DNA from: Didymodactylos carnosus | Lineage: Eukaryota; Rotifera; Eurotatoria; Philodinida; Philodinidae | Length of the DNA stretch: 22,278 nucleotides | Direction: 5' to 3' | NCBI GenBank assembly: GCA_905250885.1 | Contig: CAJNOQ010002879.1 | Span: 1-22,278, forward strand | In this document: one piece after another, positions 21,107-22,278 of the stretch | Layout of the letters: the number at the start of each line of letters is the position of its first letter | Position numbering within the stretch: the first letter of the stretch is position 1 | The notes under the pieces: generated by a model | What the model saw: only the letters and a program-made list of their open reading frames with translations | Told to the model about the DNA's origin: nothing | Databases searched by the model: none | Program-made: the position numbers and the translations under genes

Positions 21107-22043
21107 CCCTTCGACGGTGTTCTCATTTTATAACTTCATTGGTGTTGTAGGGTCCGCCTGGACTCATATAAAGAAAGTTTGGGAAAATCAGTACTTTTGT
21201 TTTATCTAAGCAATCCATTTATGTACTAGAAGCATTTACATATTCTTCTTATGGGCGTTTACACATCAGCTTCTATGGAAACTGTATTAATATAAACAAT
21301 ACGGGAAAAAACCTTGTATGAAAGTGTTTTTATAACAATATTCAAATATAAACCCGAAAGAAGTGTACTCAATAACGTTAGTCTCCTAGAATGTTAGATA
21401 TACATTGACATATGCACACATACCATTTTCTATGAATAAGAGAACTAGAAATTCTCTTCTTTATTCATCATCTTTCTTATTTTTCTTTTTTATAATCAAA
21501 AACAGTGAAAAGTTGTTTTTCTAACACAATGTTGATGTTGTTTGTGTTTGACTTTCTTTTGTAAACTCAGTCTTTTTGGTTTTTTTCTCCACACATTTGA
21601 CAAGTTATCATTGTGACGGTACTCGAATGAGAAAGACAAACATTGTGTCCACAACTATTACATGTTTGTCGGACTTTTCGACCGGATTGCGCTGGACACA
21701 AATAACATCTTCTCTTTGCCCGATTCGAATGAACATTGACATCGAGACTTTCGATGCCTTCTAAACGAAGATTATATCCAAGAGACATCAAAGCTAACTT
21801 AACTTTCGGCTTAAGAAAAAATTGTGTCTGTAACATCGTGGTTGCTGTAGGGCCCAACTGGACCCATACCTGCATTTTTACCTGTTTAGATTTAAACATA
21901 ATTTCTTGTGTGCATATTATGCAGCTACTCAAGACTAGAGATTACAGAATAGGATTGATCTGAAACACTAAATGGTATGCTGTATTAGACGCAAAACTGT
22001 CAAATGGGTCCAGCTGGACCCCACTTCATCGTCGAAGGGTTAA
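21103..22043. mobile_element. piggyBac-like element with catalytic domain deleted
   Basis: Flanked by TTAA (21103-21106 and 22040-22043), the piggyBac target. Terminal inverted repeat CCCTTCGACG (21107-21116; inverted at 22030-22039). A near-palindromic subterminal motif GGGTCC-N2-CTGGAC lies about 34 bp inside the left end (21150-21167) and about 18 bp inside the right end (22004-22022). The 933-bp interior keeps only the end of the transposase gene (21567-21932, minus strand), so the element is a non-autonomous internal-deletion derivative. It sits inside Harbinger-like sequence and is therefore younger than it. Confidence 0.85.
21567..21932 (-). pseudogene. piggyBac transposase C-terminal cysteine-rich domain remnant
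   Basis: Open frame of 121 residues. Residues 73-118 show C76-x2-C79-x11-C91-x2-C94-x4-C99-x2-H102-x8-C111-x2-C114, the cross-brace zinc-binding domain that ends piggyBac transposases and binds the element's own DNA ends. The key stretches are RRCYLCPAQSGRKVRQTCNS and CGHNVCLSHSS. Residues 40-72 look like the linker before it (LMSLGYNLRLEGIESL). The DDD catalytic domain is entirely missing. The first 38 residues probably do not derive from transposase; they overlap a third copy of the GGGTCC/CTGGAC motif (21850-21867). The ATG is just the first in frame. The intact Cys/His set is notable for a relic. Confidence 0.85.
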
Positions 22044-22278
22044 CCCTTCGACGAGTGATTGTTGAGAAGGGCGTTACGTCGCGAAAGAATTTTTATTGAC
22101 CGAGAAAATCCTATGGAAATCATGCCAGAGTATTTATTTGATGACGCGTTATCGTTTTCCACGAAAGATCATTTTTAAACTACGCGACATTGTTTAACCC
22201 GTAATTCAGCCAGCAACCGGTTGTAATAATTCAATATCTACTTTGATTGCAACTGTTAAACGCTTTGCGTTTTTATGC
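22044..22278 (+). pseudogene. PIF/Harbinger-like transposase N-terminal fragment (runs off window)
   Basis: From 22059 the plus strand reads LLRRALRRERIFIDRENPME and then IMPEYLFDDALSFSTKDHF, followed, after a one-base shift in a T run at 22172-22176, by KLRDIV, a stop at 22195-22197, and PVIQPATGCNNSISTLIATV KRFAF to the window edge. The Arg-rich start, (F/I)xDRxNPxE, an aromatic helix, and P-x-(T)-x-x-N-x-(L/I)-S before a hydrophobic helix ending (R)F are the layout of HARBI1-type Harbinger transposases. These are DDE enzymes; the catalytic part would lie beyond the window. It is broken by at least two frameshifts or stops plus the piggyBac insertion. Confidence 0.62.

Larger units (their letters stand above)
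20818..22278 (+). mobile_element. 5' part of a PIF/Harbinger-like DNA transposon, interrupted by piggyBac
   Basis: The stretch 20818-20995 is packed with CTTAAG/TTAAGT/AGACTTA words and begins GGTTCATAAAAATTCTTAAG-like, paralleling the ends of the MITE at 16580-16863. NSF homology stops at 20817, just where this begins. Downstream, an ATG at 21093 and the transposase fragment at 22044-22278 follow once the piggyBac insertion (21103-22043) is set aside. The 3' end is outside the window. The element boundary is inferred. Confidence 0.5.

Noticed and set aside
1..22278. tRNA, rRNA or bacterial operon features
   Set aside because: No cloverleaf with A/B boxes, no rRNA-like blocks, and the intron-exon structure and polyadenylation signal show eukaryotic DNA.

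Overview
The window is animal nuclear DNA. It is AT-rich, its one host gene is split by introns, and it carries several eukaryotic transposon families. Short introns of 66-247 bp, the AT bias and the crowd of small DNA transposons would suit a bdelloid rotifer or another compact AT-rich invertebrate. That placement is an inference only.

Host gene (4076-8307, minus strand, with a possible second first exon at 15779-15884): a clear homologue of NPDC1 / C. elegans CAB-1, a single-pass membrane protein of neurons and secretory cells. Six 3' exons join in phase with canonical GT-AG borders. Two widely separated first exons both encode a signal peptide ending in Cys-Gln-Ala, and both end in phase 1, so both can join the same exon 2. 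This suggests alternative promoters. The long first intron holds a palindromically arranged repeat array built on a 15-16 bp motif, including three tandem 52-bp units.

1-3100: mostly repeats. There is a nearly perfect long inverted repeat (127-1072), a weaker inverted repeat (1508-1775), and an element with CGGTT-rich inverted arms (about 1975-3080) into which a 352-bp inverted-repeat element (2135-2486) is nested. No host gene is seen here.

8300-18400: long AT-rich stretch with no convincing gene apart from candidate exon 1a. It holds a 230-bp TTAA-flanked piggyBac-type MITE, a 490-bp hAT-type MITE with an 8-bp target duplication, and a 284-bp CTTAAG-rich MITE resembling PIF/Harbinger ends.

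18400-22278: a graveyard of stacked insertions. In order: a broken non-LTR retrotransposon reverse transcriptase that has lost its YADD region; a degenerate fragment of the NSF ATPase; what looks like the 5' end of a PIF/Harbinger transposon with its transposase N-terminus; and, inserted at a TTAA in that transposase, a piggyBac derivative that has lost its catalytic domain and keeps only the C-terminal cysteine-rich domain. None of these transposases looks functional.
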